NCBI RefSeq assembly: GCF_003815035.1
Contig: NZ_RKRK01000002.1
Coordinates: forward strand, 178,156 to 242,155
DNA: 64,000 bases
Origin: Abyssicoccus albus
GTDB taxonomy: Bacteria > Bacillota > Bacilli > Staphylococcales > Abyssicoccaceae
Reading direction: 5' to 3'
The notes under the pieces were generated by a model that searched no databases, was not told the DNA's origin, and saw only the letters and a program-made list of their open reading frames with translations. The position numbers and the translations under genes were made by a program. Positions 8,575 through 18,808 of the stretch are shown piece by piece. Every line of letters begins with the position of its first letter. The first letter of the stretch is position 1.

Positions 8575-10128
8575 ATGATACCTTACAAACACGAACCATT
8601 TACAGATTTCTCATTAGAAGAGAATCAAAAGTTGATGCAAGAAGGCTTTAATATTGTAAGCGAATACTTAGGTGAAGAATACCCATTAATTATTAATGGT
8701 GAACGTATTATGACAGATAAAAAGAAAGATACATATAACCCAGCAAACACTGAAGAGGTTGTTGGTAAAATATCTCAAGCAACACAAGAGCATGCTAATC
8801 AAGCAATGGAAGCTGCAAAAGAACGTTTTGAAACGTGGAGAAAAGTTGCTCCTGAAGTAAGAGCAGATGTTTTATTCAAAGCTGCTGCAATCATTCGTGA
8901 TCGCAAGTTTGAATTCACTGCATTATTAATTAAAGAAGCAGGGAAACCTTGGAAAGAAGCAGATGCTGATACTGCTGAAGCGATTGACTTCTTAGAGTAC
9001 TACGGTCGCCAAATGCTTAAAATTAAAGACGGAGAGCCTGTTGAAAGTCGTCCTGGTGAGTACAATCAATTTGATTATATCCCATTAGGTGTAGGGTTTG
9101 TTGTATCTCCTTGGAACTTCGCATTAGCGATTATGGCAGGAACGACAGCTGCTGCGGTCGTAACAGGAAATACTGTATTGTTGAAGCCTTCAAGTTTAGC
9201 GTCAGCAGTATCTTATAAGTTCGTTGAAGTGATGGAAGAGGCTGGATTGCCTGCAGGTGTGATTAACTACGTACCAGGTTCATCAAGAGATATTGGTGAT
9301 TACATCGTTGAGCATAAAGACACACGCTTTATATCATTCACTGGTTCACGCGATGTTGGTGTACGAATTTATGAGAAAGCAGCGATTGTTCAAGAAGGTC
9401 AAGTGAACTTAAAACGTGTGATCGCTGAAATGGGTGGTAAAGATACAATCGTTGTCGATGCAAGTGCAGATTTAGAGTTAGCGGCACAAGCGATTGTAGA
9501 TTCAGCGTTTGGATTTAGTGGACAGAAGTGTTCAGCATGTTCACGTGTCATCGCATTAGAAGATATTCATGATGAATTATTAGAAAAAGTTAAAGAGAAA
9601 ACAACTAAATTAACAGTTGGAGACCCAGTAAATCAATCTAATATGATGGGACCTGTGATTGATCAGGCTTCTATCGATAAAATTAAAGAATACATTGAAA
9701 TCGGTAAAAAAGAAGGGAAACTTGAAGCTGGTGGAACGACTGATGAAAATAAAGGTCATTTCGTTCATCCAACCGTATTTTCTGGACTGAAGCATAATGA
9801 TCGATTAATGCAAGAAGAAATTTTCGGACCAGTTGTTGGATTTACAACAGCTAAAGACTTTACACAAGCGATTGAATACGCGAATGATACAGATTATGGT
9901 TTAACAGGTGCAGTAATTACTAAAAACCGTGAGCATATTGAACAAGCGCGCGAAGATTTCATGGTAGGTAACTTATACTTTAACCGTAACTGTACAGGAG
10001 CAATTGTCGGATACCAACCATTTGGTGGATTCAAAATGAGTGGTACAGACTCAAAAGCAGGAGGCCCTGATTATTTAATTCTTCATATGCAAGGCAGAAC
10101 ATCTAGTGAAATGTTAAAGAGATACTAA
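8575..10128 (+). CDS. rocA: 1-pyrroline-5-carboxylate dehydrogenase
   Basis: A 517-residue NAD-dependent aldehyde dehydrogenase oxidising glutamate-semialdehyde/P5C to glutamate, the shared last step of proline and arginine breakdown. Catalytic residues are visible: general-base Glu near 285 in VIAEMGGKD and nucleophile Cys near 318 in [10 protein letters not shown]. The family length is about 514. TAGGAGG sits nine bases before the ATG. A near-consensus cre site lies upstream. rocD and gudB follow on the same strand, so the three encode ornithine to 2-oxoglutarate. A weak hairpin overlapping the rocA stop codon may attenuate read-through into rocD. Confidence 0.96.
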   Translation: MIPYKHEPFTDFSLEENQKLMQEGFNIVSEYLGEEYPLIINGERIMTDKKKDTYNPANTEEVVGKISQATQEHANQAMEAAKERFETWRKVAPEVRADVLFKAAAIIRDRKFEFTALLIKEAGKPWKEADADTAEAIDFLEYYGRQMLKIKDGEPVESRPGEYNQFDYIPLGVGFVVSPWNFALAIMAGTTAAAVVTGNTVLLKPSSLASAVSYKFVEVMEEAGLPAGVINYVPGSSRDIGDYIVEHKDTRFISFTGSRDVGVRIYEKAAIVQEGQVNLKRVIAEMGGKDTIVVDASADLELAAQAIVDSAFGFSGQKCSACSRVIALEDIHDELLEKVKEKTTKLTVGDPVNQSNMMGPVIDQASIDKIKEYIEIGKKEGKLEAGGTTDENKGHFVHPTVFSGLKHNDRLMQEEIFGPVVGFTTAKDFTQAIEYANDTDYGLTGAVITKNREHIEQAREDFMVGNLYFNRNCTGAIVGYQPFGGFKMSGTDSKAGGPDYLILHMQGRTSSEMLKRY

Positions 10129-10144
10129 TAAGTATCTCTTTATC
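10116..10144 (+). terminator. Weak hairpin overlapping the rocA stop codon
   Basis: Eleven-bp AT-rich stem AAAGAGATACT / AGTATCTCTTT with AATA loop (10116-10141) and a short U-run. It could be a partial terminator or an mRNA 3' stabiliser between rocA and rocD. Confidence 0.5.
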
Positions 10145-10189
10145 TAGTGATTACTTAGCATGTACGATATTAAATAAGGAGTGAATATT

Positions 10190-11383
10190 ATGAGTAAATC
10201 AGAACAAATTATTAAAGTGACGGATGAATATGGAGCACCGAACTATAAGCCGTTACCAATTGTTATTTCAGAAGCAGAAGGTGTATACGTAAAAGATCCA
10301 GAAGGTAAGGAATATATGGATATGTTAAGTGCTTATTCTGCAGTAAACCAAGGACATAGACATCCAAAAATTATTGATGCGCTTAAAGCTCAAGCAGATA
10401 AAGTTACTTTAACTTCTCGTGCATTTCACTCAGCTGAACTAGGTCCTTGGTATGAAAAGATTTGTAAATTGGCAAATAAAGAAATGGCGCTTCCAATGAA
10501 TACTGGTGCGGAAGCTGTTGAGACAGCAATTAAAGCAGCTCGTCGCTGGGCATATGATGTGAAAGGTGTTGAAGATAATAAAGCGGAAATTATCGCAATG
10601 AATAATAATTTCCACGGCCGTACTTTAGCCGCAGTATCGTTATCAAGTGAACCTGAGTATCGTCGCGGTTATGGTCCGTTATTAGATGGTATTAAACTTG
10701 TTGATTTCGGTGATGCGGATGCGATTCGTGAAGCAATCACTCCAAATACTGCTGCTGTATTATTAGAACCTATCCAAGGTGAAGCAGGTATTTTAATTCC
10801 GACAGATGGTTTCTTAAAAGAAGTACGCCAAATTTGTGATGAAAATAACGTATTATTTATCGCCGATGAAATTCAAGCAGGTTTATGTCGTAGTGGTAAA
10901 TTATTTGCATGTGATTGGGAAGATGTTAAACCGGACATGTATATTTTAGGTAAAGCATTAGGCGGTGGAGTATTCCCAATTTCATGTGTTCTTGCTGACA
11001 AAGAAATTCTAGAAGTCTTCAATCCTGGATCTCACGGCTCAACGTTTGGTGGTAATCCATTGGCGTGCAAAGTTAGTGAAGCAGCATTAGATGTTTTAAT
11101 TGATGAAAAGCTTGCCGACAGGTCTTTAGAGCTTGGAGAATATTTCATGTCAGAACTTAAGAAGATTGATAATCCTATCATTAAAGAAGTTCGTGGTAAA
11201 GGCCTATTCATTGGTGTAGAATTAACTGAAAGTGCTAGACCATATTGTGAAGCGCTTAAAGAAGAAGGGCTGTTATGTAAAGAAACACATGATACAGTAA
11301 TTCGTTTTGCACCGCCATTAATTATTACAAAAAAACAATTAGACTGGGCGCTTGAGCGTATTAATAAAGTGTTAAGCAAGTAA
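10190..11383 (+). CDS. rocD: Ornithine aminotransferase
   Basis: A 397-residue class III PLP-dependent aminotransferase converting ornithine plus 2-oxoglutarate to glutamate-semialdehyde and glutamate. The PLP-binding lysine is Lys255 in [13 protein letters not shown]; the cofactor-contacting segment [15 protein letters not shown] precedes it. AAGGAGTG precedes the ATG at 10190; a GTG three codons earlier is within that binding site and is rejected. The S. aureus enzyme is 396 residues. Genome position between rocA and gudB identifies the catabolic RocD rather than acetylornithine aminotransferase ArgD, although the two families are close. Confidence 0.94.
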   Translation: MSKSEQIIKVTDEYGAPNYKPLPIVISEAEGVYVKDPEGKEYMDMLSAYSAVNQGHRHPKIIDALKAQADKVTLTSRAFHSAELGPWYEKICKLANKEMALPMNTGAEAVETAIKAARRWAYDVKGVEDNKAEIIAMNNNFHGRTLAAVSLSSEPEYRRGYGPLLDGIKLVDFGDADAIREAITPNTAAVLLEPIQGEAGILIPTDGFLKEVRQICDENNVLFIADEIQAGLCRSGKLFACDWEDVKPDMYILGKALGGGVFPISCVLADKEILEVFNPGSHGSTFGGNPLACKVSEAALDVLIDEKLADRSLELGEYFMSELKKIDNPIIKEVRGKGLFIGVELTESARPYCEALKEEGLLCKETHDTVIRFAPPLIITKKQLDWALERINKVLSK

Positions 11384-11436
11384 TTGATCAGTGTATCGAA
11401 ATAGATTTGACTATAATATAAAAGAGGCGAATTTAA

Positions 11437-12681
11437 ATGGCTGAGATTAATAATTTAGTGTTATCAACCCAAAATATTATGAAAGATGCATTAGAAAAAC
11501 TAGGTTTCGAAGAAAGTATGTATGAATTAATGAAAGAACCTTTGCGCATCTTGAAAGTACGTATTCCTGTGAAGATGGATGATGGCTCAACTAAAGTATT
11601 TACTGGATATCGTGCTCAACATAATGATGCTGTTGGACCAACAAAGGGTGGAGTAAGATTCCACCCAGATGTTGACGAAGAAGAAGTGACGGCATTATCT
11701 ATGTGGATGACGCTTAAATGTGGAATTGTAGATTTACCATACGGCGGAGGTAAAGGTGGAATCATGTGTGACCCTCGTGAAATGAGTATGGGTGAAGTTG
11801 AACGATTAAGTCGTGGTTATGTCCGAGCAATTTCACAATTCGTTGGACCTACTAAAGATATTCCTGCACCAGATGTATTTACGAATTCACAAATTATGGC
11901 ATGGATGATGGATGAATACAGTGCAATTGATGAGTTTAACTCGCCAGGTTTCATTACTGGAAAACCGTTAGTGCTTGGTGGTTCTCAAGGCCGTGATCGT
12001 GCAACAGCACTAGGTGTAGTCATTTGTATTGAAGAGGCATGTAAGAAGCGTAATATTAATATAGAAGATGCACGAATTGTAATCCAAGGATTTGGTAATG
12101 CGGGAAGCTTTTTAGCTAAAATTTTGTCTGATATGGGTGCGAAAATTGTTGGTATATCTGATGCCAATGCAGCATTACAAGATCCAAATGGTCTAGATAT
12201 CGATTATTTATTAGATCGCCGTGATAGTTTTGGTATGGTAACGAACTTATTTGAAGATACGATTACGAACAAAGAATTATTCGAATTAGATTGTGATATT
12301 TTAATTCCTGCAGCAATCAGTAATCAAATTACTGAAGATAATGCAGAACAAATCAAGGCGAATATTGTCGTTGAAGCTGCGAATGGACCAACGACACCGA
12401 GGGCAACTAAAATACTACATGACCGTGGAGTATTACTTGTTCCAGATGTATTAGCATCAGCAGGAGGAGTGACTGTATCGTACTTCGAATGGGTCCAAAA
12501 CAATCAAGGATATTATTGGACAGAAGAAGAAGTGAATACGAAACTTCGTGAAAAATTAACCAAATCATTTAGTGATATTTATGATTTACATGAAAATCGT
12601 CATATCGATATGCGTTTAGCAGCCTATATGTCAGGTATTAAGCGAACAGCTGAAGCAGTAAGATATCGTGGTTGGGCATAA
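11437..12681 (+). CDS. gudB: NAD-specific glutamate dehydrogenase
   Basis: A 414-residue hexameric-type dehydrogenase deaminating glutamate to 2-oxoglutarate and ammonia. The substrate-binding and catalytic lysine segment LPYGGGKGGI is near residue 105 and the Rossmann motif GFGNAGSFLAKIL near 215. Length is identical to staphylococcal GudB. AGAGGCG lies before the ATG. The gene is the last of the rocA-rocD-gudB set and is closed by a strong terminator. With RocA and RocD it completes funnelling of ornithine and proline into the citric acid cycle. Confidence 0.95.
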   Translation: MAEINNLVLSTQNIMKDALEKLGFEESMYELMKEPLRILKVRIPVKMDDGSTKVFTGYRAQHNDAVGPTKGGVRFHPDVDEEEVTALSMWMTLKCGIVDLPYGGGKGGIMCDPREMSMGEVERLSRGYVRAISQFVGPTKDIPAPDVFTNSQIMAWMMDEYSAIDEFNSPGFITGKPLVLGGSQGRDRATALGVVICIEEACKKRNINIEDARIVIQGFGNAGSFLAKILSDMGAKIVGISDANAALQDPNGLDIDYLLDRRDSFGMVTNLFEDTITNKELFELDCDILIPAAISNQITEDNAEQIKANIVVEAANGPTTPRATKILHDRGVLLVPDVLASAGGVTVSYFEWVQNNQGYYWTEEEVNTKLREKLTKSFSDIYDLHENRHIDMRLAAYMSGIKRTAEAVRYRGWA

Positions 12682-12705
12682 GTAATTAATTTTATTGATA
12701 TTTTT

Positions 12706-12734
12706 AAAGACACATTAATATGTGTCTTTTTTTT
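12706..12734 (+). terminator. Rho-independent terminator after gudB
   Basis: Ten-bp stem AAAGACACAT / ATGTGTCTTT with a 4-base loop, followed by a run of T. Separates the catabolic genes from pgi. Confidence 0.92.
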
Positions 12735-12744
12735 GATTAATTTT

Positions 12745-12773
12745 TTGAATATATATACAAATCCATATATAAT
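12745..12773 (+). promoter_or_regulatory. Sigma-A promoter of pgi
   Basis: TTGAAT (12745-12750), 17-bp spacer, TATAAT (12768-12773), directly after the gudB terminator and 31 bp before the pgi start codon. Confidence 0.7.
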
Positions 12774-12804
12774 TTAAGAAGAAGTAATTTTAGGAGGCCG
12801 CAAG

Positions 12805-14133
12805 ATGACATATATTAAACTAAATAAAACGATGACAGAACAATTCATTAATGATAATGAGTTACAAAGAATGCAAGACTTTGTTAAAAATGCACATCAC
12901 AATTTGCACGAAGGGACTGGCGCGGGGAGTGACTTTTTAGGATGGCTAGATTTACCACTCCATTATAATCGCGATGAATTCTCACGTATTCAACAGGCAA
13001 GTCAACGAATTCAAGAAGAAGTGGATGTGCTGTTAGTCATTGGTATCGGTGGTTCTTATCTCGGTGCTCGTGCTGCAATAGAAATGTTAACTTCACCTTT
13101 TAAGAATAGTAGTACAGAAATTATATTTGTAGGACACCATTTATCCAGTGATTACATGAGCGAGTTAAAATCATACCTTCAAGATAAAACATTTGCGATC
13201 AATGTTATCTCTAAATCAGGCACAACGACTGAACCTGCCATTGCATTTAGAATCTTCAAAAATATATTAGAAAAATCGGTTGGCGCTGAACGCGCTAAAT
13301 CGCTAATTTTTGCAACAACGGATAAAGAAAAAGGTGCATTAAAAGAACTTGCCAATAATAAGGACTATGAAACTTTTATCGTACCAGATAATGTCGGTGG
13401 CCGTTATTCTGTTCTAACGGCTGTGGGTCTATTGCCAATTGCTGTTGCAGGGATCGATATTAATGAAATGATGAGCGGTGCAAAACTTGCTATGGATGAA
13501 TTATCGAGTAGTGAATTATTGGATAATATTGCATATGAGTATGCTGCAATGCGTAATGTATTATATAATAAAGGATACACAATTGAATTACTTGTCAACT
13601 ACAATCCAAGGTTGTCATATTTTAATGAATGGTGGAAACAATTATACGGAGAGTCAGAAGGTAAAGAACTTAAAGGTATTTACCCAGCAAGTGCTAATTT
13701 CACTTCAGATCTGCATTCTCTTGGACAGTATATTCAAGAAGGCCGAAGAGATTTATTTGAAACGACGGTTACAATTGATTCACCATCGGCAGATATTACG
13801 ATTGAAGAGAATGATGATAACTTAGATGGTTTAAACTACTTAGCAGGTAAGACAGTTCATGAAGTGAATGAACAAGCAAAGATCGGTACGATGCTAGCAC
13901 ATACTTCTGGTGGTGTCCCGAATATTGAAGTTGTAGTTCCAGAATTAAGCGCTAAGTCATTCGGTTATTTAGTTTACTTCTTTGAATTGGCGTGTGCAAT
14001 GAGTGGTTATTTACTTGGTGTTAATCCATTTGACCAACCAGGTGTTGAAGCATACAAGAAAAATATGTTCGCATTGTTAGGTAAGCCTGGTTATGAAGAT
14101 ATTTTAAAATCATTAAATAACCAATCTAAATAA
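12805..14133 (+). CDS. pgi: Glucose-6-phosphate isomerase
   Basis: A 442-residue enzyme interconverting glucose-6-phosphate and fructose-6-phosphate in glycolysis and gluconeogenesis. Two SIS-type sugar phosphate regions are seen: [14 protein letters not shown] near residue 75 and [11 protein letters not shown] near 135; [20 protein letters not shown] near 195 and the C-terminal [17 protein letters not shown] are the family signatures. Length agrees with S. aureus Pgi (443). AGGAGG precedes the ATG. It has its own promoter and is followed after about 40 bp by a membrane protein gene. Confidence 0.97.
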   Translation: MTYIKLNKTMTEQFINDNELQRMQDFVKNAHHNLHEGTGAGSDFLGWLDLPLHYNRDEFSRIQQASQRIQEEVDVLLVIGIGGSYLGARAAIEMLTSPFKNSSTEIIFVGHHLSSDYMSELKSYLQDKTFAINVISKSGTTTEPAIAFRIFKNILEKSVGAERAKSLIFATTDKEKGALKELANNKDYETFIVPDNVGGRYSVLTAVGLLPIAVAGIDINEMMSGAKLAMDELSSSELLDNIAYEYAAMRNVLYNKGYTIELLVNYNPRLSYFNEWWKQLYGESEGKELKGIYPASANFTSDLHSLGQYIQEGRRDLFETTVTIDSPSADITIEENDDNLDGLNYLAGKTVHEVNEQAKIGTMLAHTSGGVPNIEVVVPELSAKSFGYLVYFFELACAMSGYLLGVNPFDQPGVEAYKKNMFALLGKPGYEDILKSLNNQSK

Positions 14134-14172
14134 TCATATTCAAAATGATTCAGTGAGGGGGAGGTTTATCAT

Positions 14173-14784
14173 ATGTTTGACCAATTGAATAACCTTCTCC
14201 AAAACTTATCAGAAGAAAATATTAAGGCTTTGATGGAACAAATATCTCCATTTGATTTCATACTGGCATTTCTCTTGCCATTTATTGAATCTTTCTTACC
14301 ATTTTTACCACTATTTATGTTTGCGGTTGTTAATGTGAATGCGTTCGGAGTTGTGTTAGGATTTATATTAACTTATACAGGAACTGTATCAGGATGTTTT
14401 GCTGTATTTGCACTCATTAATCAGTTTCAACAGCATCGATGGGTTAAACGTTTCTTAAAAATTGATAATATACAAAGATTTATTGACTGGGTCGATCATA
14501 AAGGATCTATTATCATTTTTATTATGCTATGTATTCCATTTACTCCGTCATCTTTTATCAATGTTATCGCAGCAATGTCTAACATTACATACAAACAATA
14601 TTTATTTATTTTAATTGTGAGTAAATTTGTCATGATATTTATCATGAGCTTTGTCGGTCATGATATCGCTTCTTTCTTTGAAAAGCCAATCAAATCAATC
14701 ACAACCATTATATTATTAGTAGTTTTATATATTGTCGCTAAATTTTTAGAGAAAAAAATGCATAAACAATCAAGTCCGCAGTAA
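14173..14784 (+). CDS. TVP38/TMEM64 (DedA-like) family membrane protein
   Basis: A 203-residue polytopic membrane protein with about five hydrophobic segments. The central region (FIESFLPFLPLFMFAVVNVN, then LCIPFTPSSFINVIAAMSNI) is the VTT/SNARE-associated fold of the TVP38/TMEM64 family, related to DedA proteins implicated in lipid-carrier or phospholipid recycling across the membrane; the substrate here is unknown. A strong GGGGGAGG binding site precedes the ATG. In staphylococci the equivalent gene is also between pgi and the signal peptidase genes. Confidence 0.85.
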   Translation: MFDQLNNLLQNLSEENIKALMEQISPFDFILAFLLPFIESFLPFLPLFMFAVVNVNAFGVVLGFILTYTGTVSGCFAVFALINQFQQHRWVKRFLKIDNIQRFIDWVDHKGSIIIFIMLCIPFTPSSFINVIAAMSNITYKQYLFILIVSKFVMIFIMSFVGHDIASFFEKPIKSITTIILLVVLYIVAKFLEKKMHKQSSPQ

Positions 14785-14816
14785 AGTGATATAATTAAAA
14801 ACATGAGGTGTACACA

Positions 14817-15377
14817 ATGAAAAAAGAAATTATAGAGTGGATTATTACAATTATTATTGCTGTTATTTTATTTTTTGTAATCCGAATGTTTTTATTTATA
14901 ACATATTCTGTTGAAGGGGATTCAATGTTCCCGACACTAAAAGATGGGGATAAGTTAATCATTAACAAAATTGGTTATCAACTGACAGAGATAGAGCAAG
15001 GTGATGTTGTAGTGTTTCATGCAAATGATCAAGACGATTATGTTAAGCGTATCATTGCTACACCCGGTGATACTTTTAAATATGAAGATGATCAATTATT
15101 TGTCAACGATCAGAAAGTTTCTGAACCTTATTTAGAAACACTCAAATCTAATGTTGGTGGTCGAGTGACTGAAAATATTGAGATGAAGAATATTTATGGG
15201 ATGGAAGGTCAAAGTAAGATTCCTGAAGATCATTATTTAGTCCTTGGAGATAATCGTATTAATAGTAAAGATTCAAGACATTTTGGTTTAATCGAAAGAG
15301 ATCAAATTGTTGGTGAAGTCAGCTTGAGATACTTCCCATTTGATACGTTTAAATACAGTTTTGATCCAGCGAAATAA
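14817..15377 (+). CDS. spsB: Type I signal peptidase
   Basis: A 186-residue membrane-anchored protease that removes signal peptides from Sec-exported proteins. One N-terminal transmembrane helix (residues about 7-29) is followed by the catalytic serine in GDSMFPT (Ser36) and lysine in YVKRIIATPGD (Lys78); the last signature, GDNRINSKDSR, is near residue 145. The ATG at 14817 follows GAGGTG; the upstream GTG lies in that site. Both catalytic residues are present, so this is the active SpsB type. The catalytically dead paralogue SpsA that precedes spsB in S. aureus is absent. Confidence 0.95.
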   Translation: MKKEIIEWIITIIIAVILFFVIRMFLFITYSVEGDSMFPTLKDGDKLIINKIGYQLTEIEQGDVVVFHANDQDDYVKRIIATPGDTFKYEDDQLFVNDQKVSEPYLETLKSNVGGRVTENIEMKNIYGMEGQSKIPEDHYLVLGDNRINSKDSRHFGLIERDQIVGEVSLRYFPFDTFKYSFDPAK

Positions 15378-15378
15378 C

Positions 15379-15413
15379 AAAACGCTTTCGTATTTATATA
15401 CGGAAGCGTTTTT
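15379..15413 (+). terminator. Terminator between spsB and addB
   Basis: Fifteen-bp stem with one G-U pair (15379-15393 and 15398-15412) and TTATA loop region, followed by TTTTT. The addB ribosome binding site (AAGGAGTG) begins two bases after it. Confidence 0.88.
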
Positions 15414-15430
15414 AAGGAGTGTAGTACGAT

Positions 15431-18400
15431 ATGTTGATGAAATTATATATTGGTCGAAGTGGTACTGGTAAAACGAAGGCTATCTTAGATGAGATTCAGC
15501 AGCAAGAACAGATCAATCCGTTAGGGCATCCACAAATTTTAATTACACCGACACAAGAAACATTTCAACTTGAACAACAGTTAACTGAAGAAGATATTTC
15601 TGGAAGCGTTAGAACGAATGTTTATCATTTCGGTCGGTTAGCATATCGAGTATTGAGTGATTTAGGAGTTCCGTTACATGATAGTTTGACTGATCAAGGG
15701 ATGACGATGCTTATACAAAGCATTATGACGAAACATCGACATGAATTAAAATTTTTTAATGACCATGTAAAGTATGTAGGTTTCAGTGAACAAATTAAAG
15801 AAAGCATCGATGAGTTCAACAAGTATATGGTTACGCCAGATGATTTATATGCAATGATTGAAGCGTTGGATGAGCATGATGAATATTATTATTATAAATA
15901 TCATGATTTAGCATTGATTTATGAACAAGTAGAAGAGGCATTGAAGGATCAATTTTTATATAAAGAAGATATTTTAAAACAATTCGCAATTCATATCGAA
16001 GATAGCGAGTATATCCGAACATCAAATATATATATAGACAGTTATCATAATTTCACAGACTTAGAATATTATATTATACAATTGTTAATACAACATGCTC
16101 AATCTGTAACGATTGCTTTAACGTTAGATTTTAATGATAAACCGCTTTTTCGAAAGACAAATGAAACATTTAATAGACTGCAACACATTGGTCAAACGTT
16201 ACAAGTTGATCCTTTAGTGACGACCTTTAATAAAGTATATCGACATCATCAACAGACGTTAAATAGTATCCAGCATATACTAGATCCAACCGATTCAATT
16301 GAAATAGAAAATGATGGAGCAATCGAGGTTTATAGTGCATCGAACTATGAAGATGAAGTATTACTTGCGATTAGACATATAGAAAAAATGATCACACAAT
16401 ATGGTTACAACTATAAAGATATTGGTCTATTATACCGTGATTCTGCATATATCCCATATATTGATCGTTACTTTACGAAATTTGAGATTCCATACGCGAC
16501 CGATGTGAAAAAAACGATGAAAAATCATCCACTAATTACATATGTTAAAAAACTAATATCAATTATACAAAATCCTTATCAATATGATGCCGTATTTGAT
16601 ATGTTAAAGACTGGATACTTATTACCGAAGCTAAATCACAAAGATTCTATATATCGGTTTGAACAGTATTGTCTAATTCATCATTTTACGTTCAACCGAT
16701 GGACGACTGAAGCACTGTTCAAACATTCTAACTATACGACTGAAATGTTAAAGCATATGAACCAGTTGAAAAATGCAATATTGTATCAAATCGATCCGGT
16801 GATTGAACAATATCGTTCAATGAAAACATCGAATGAAATAACTATTTATAAACTTGTTGAATGGATTTATCACAGTATTAATCAAGAAGAAGTTGTTGAA
16901 CATATTCAACAGATGATTCAATTGGAACAACAAGCAGGTGATCATTTTAATCGGTTTGACGAGACACAGCAAGCGTATGATGGTTTGATAGAGTTGTTAG
17001 ATGAACTGACGTTACTTGATGAACATTCAATGACTGTTGATACATTTTTGGATATATTACTTGCAGGCTTGAACAGTTTAACGTTCAGTGATATTCCACA
17101 AACGTTAGATGAAGTATCGATTGGTACGATGGATTTAGCAAAGATTTCAAATAAACCGATTGTCATTTTAATTGGTGTGAATCAAAACGTATTACCAAGT
17201 GCAACACTTGATACTGCTATTATTAATACTAAAGATAAAGAAATTCTCTCGAATAATGATATTAATATAAGTCCGAGTCAATCTGTGCTTAGTCTTGATG
17301 AAAAATTTGTATTCTATTATGCAATGACTAGAGCTACGGATAAAGTTTTCGTCTCATTTGCTGAAGGTAATCAAAATAACGAATCAGTAGGTCCATCATT
17401 TTACATTCAACAATTGATTCAATCGATCAATGGGCTCAAAATACAATCCTTTAATATCATCAAAGAAAAATATTTAACAGAATATATATTTACAATCGCT
17501 TCGGCAAAACATTACTTAAAAGATGTAATTCAAATAAAAGGACAACAAAGCAGTGAACAGTTTTTAAAATATATGAGTCAGCAACATAAAGCATTATATG
17601 ACGATGTTATCAATAGCTTCCATTATATTAATGAAGCAATACCATTATCTACAGAACAAGCTCGGGCTTTGTATGGAGAGTCATTTGAAGCAAGCGTATC
17701 AAGACTTGAGATGTTTAATGGGTGTCAGTTCAAGCACTATATGCAATATGCACTTAAAGCGTATCCAGTTGAACCTATTCAATTAGATCAAAAACAAACA
17801 GGATTGCTTTACCATTATGTGATGGACAAGATGTTAAAAGAACTTCCAATAGAAACTTTAACGAAAGATGAATTAAAGGTTAACGTTCGTGAGTATATAT
17901 CACAATTTATTGAGCAAAACTTTCGAATGATTGTTCAAACGTCTAAAGATATTCATTTGATTCAACGTCTAGAAGCACTTCTAATCGAAAATATGAAAGC
18001 CATTCAAGTCCAACTTAAACAATCCAACTTTAAACCATCATTATTTGAGGCGAAATTTGGTGTCGCAGAGCAACTAAAAGGACCATCATATACGGTTGAA
18101 GACCAGTCTAATATTAATGTGACATTAAAAGGTCAAATTGACCGAGTCGATATGTATCAAGATGATCATGACAAATTGCACAGTTTTGTCATTGATTACA
18201 AAAGTAGTGATCAAAGTCTTGACTATAAAAAACTCTTTGAAGGGCATCAAATGCAGCTCACAACCTACTTAAAAACTGTATTAAGTCAGCATGATGATCA
18301 AACAATCGTACCAATAGGATTAGCATACTACCATGTAAACTCTGGACATAAACATATATCAACGTTGAATGAATTACCAAAAACTAATGATTTAGACAAA

Positions 18401-18808
18401 TCACATATGAAGAAGTTTAGATTTGATGGTGTTTTTGTATCGGATGCTGAAATCCTTAAACAACTTGATGCACATTTGAAGGATGAGCAAAAAGGATTAT
18501 TTATCGCACAATCAATAAAAAAAGATGGTACATTAAGTCAACAAGGTCGTCATGTCCCACTAGATTTTATATACAAGATGCTTGAAGTAAATGACTATAA
18601 TATTGAACAGGCGGTCTCAAATATTTATCATGGTAAGACATCGATTCATCCATTAAAAGATGGTCAGCGCACAGTATGTTCAATGTGTGATTTTAAAGAA
18701 AGTTGTCATATCGATATCACGCTCAAAGGGAATCGTTATAATAAAATAACCCATTCCAATAAAACTGCGAAAGAAAAGATTGAACAGTGGGGTGAAGTAG
18801 ATGAGTAA
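15431..18808 (+). CDS. addB: ATP-dependent nuclease subunit B (AddB/RexB)
   Basis: A 1125-residue subunit of the AddAB helicase-nuclease that processes double-strand breaks for RecA-dependent repair and Chi recognition. It begins with a P-loop, IGRSGTGKT (residues about 7-15), has a degenerate UvrD-like core, and ends with a RecB-type nuclease (QIDRVDMYQ, FVIDYKSSD). Four cysteines typical of the AddB iron-sulfur cluster are visible: one in MFNGCQFKHYM and three in CSMCDFKESC. S. aureus RexB is 1158 residues. The ATG at 15431 has AAGGAGTG upstream. It overlaps addA by 8 bp. Confidence 0.95.
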   Translation: MLMKLYIGRSGTGKTKAILDEIQQQEQINPLGHPQILITPTQETFQLEQQLTEEDISGSVRTNVYHFGRLAYRVLSDLGVPLHDSLTDQGMTMLIQSIMTKHRHELKFFNDHVKYVGFSEQIKESIDEFNKYMVTPDDLYAMIEALDEHDEYYYYKYHDLALIYEQVEEALKDQFLYKEDILKQFAIHIEDSEYIRTSNIYIDSYHNFTDLEYYIIQLLIQHAQSVTIALTLDFNDKPLFRKTNETFNRLQHIGQTLQVDPLVTTFNKVYRHHQQTLNSIQHILDPTDSIEIENDGAIEVYSASNYEDEVLLAIRHIEKMITQYGYNYKDIGLLYRDSAYIPYIDRYFTKFEIPYATDVKKTMKNHPLITYVKKLISIIQNPYQYDAVFDMLKTGYLLPKLNHKDSIYRFEQYCLIHHFTFNRWTTEALFKHSNYTTEMLKHMNQLKNAILYQIDPVIEQYRSMKTSNEITIYKLVEWIYHSINQEEVVEHIQQMIQLEQQAGDHFNRFDETQQAYDGLIELLDELTLLDEHSMTVDTFLDILLAGLNSLTFSDIPQTLDEVSIGTMDLAKISNKPIVILIGVNQNVLPSATLDTAIINTKDKEILSNNDINISPSQSVLSLDEKFVFYYAMTRATDKVFVSFAEGNQNNESVGPSFYIQQLIQSINGLKIQSFNIIKEKYLTEYIFTIASAKHYLKDVIQIKGQQSSEQFLKYMSQQHKALYDDVINSFHYINEAIPLSTEQARALYGESFEASVSRLEMFNGCQFKHYMQYALKAYPVEPIQLDQKQTGLLYHYVMDKMLKELPIETLTKDELKVNVREYISQFIEQNFRMIVQTSKDIHLIQRLEALLIENMKAIQVQLKQSNFKPSLFEAKFGVAEQLKGPSYTVEDQSNINVTLKGQIDRVDMYQDDHDKLHSFVIDYKSSDQSLDYKKLFEGHQMQLTTYLKTVLSQHDDQTIVPIGLAYYHVNSGHKHISTLNELPKTNDLDKSHMKKFRFDGVFVSDAEILKQLDAHLKDEQKGLFIAQSIKKDGTLSQQGRHVPLDFIYKMLEVNDYNIEQAVSNIYHGKTSIHPLKDGQRTVCSMCDFKESCHIDITLKGNRYNKITHSNKTAKEKIEQWGEVDE

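Noticed and set aside
14808..14816. GTG start for spsB and similar upstream GTG starts (mnhE 1849, rocD 10181, clpB 32871, 7368)
   Set aside because: In each case the GTG is part of the Shine-Dalgarno sequence of a correctly spaced downstream ATG.
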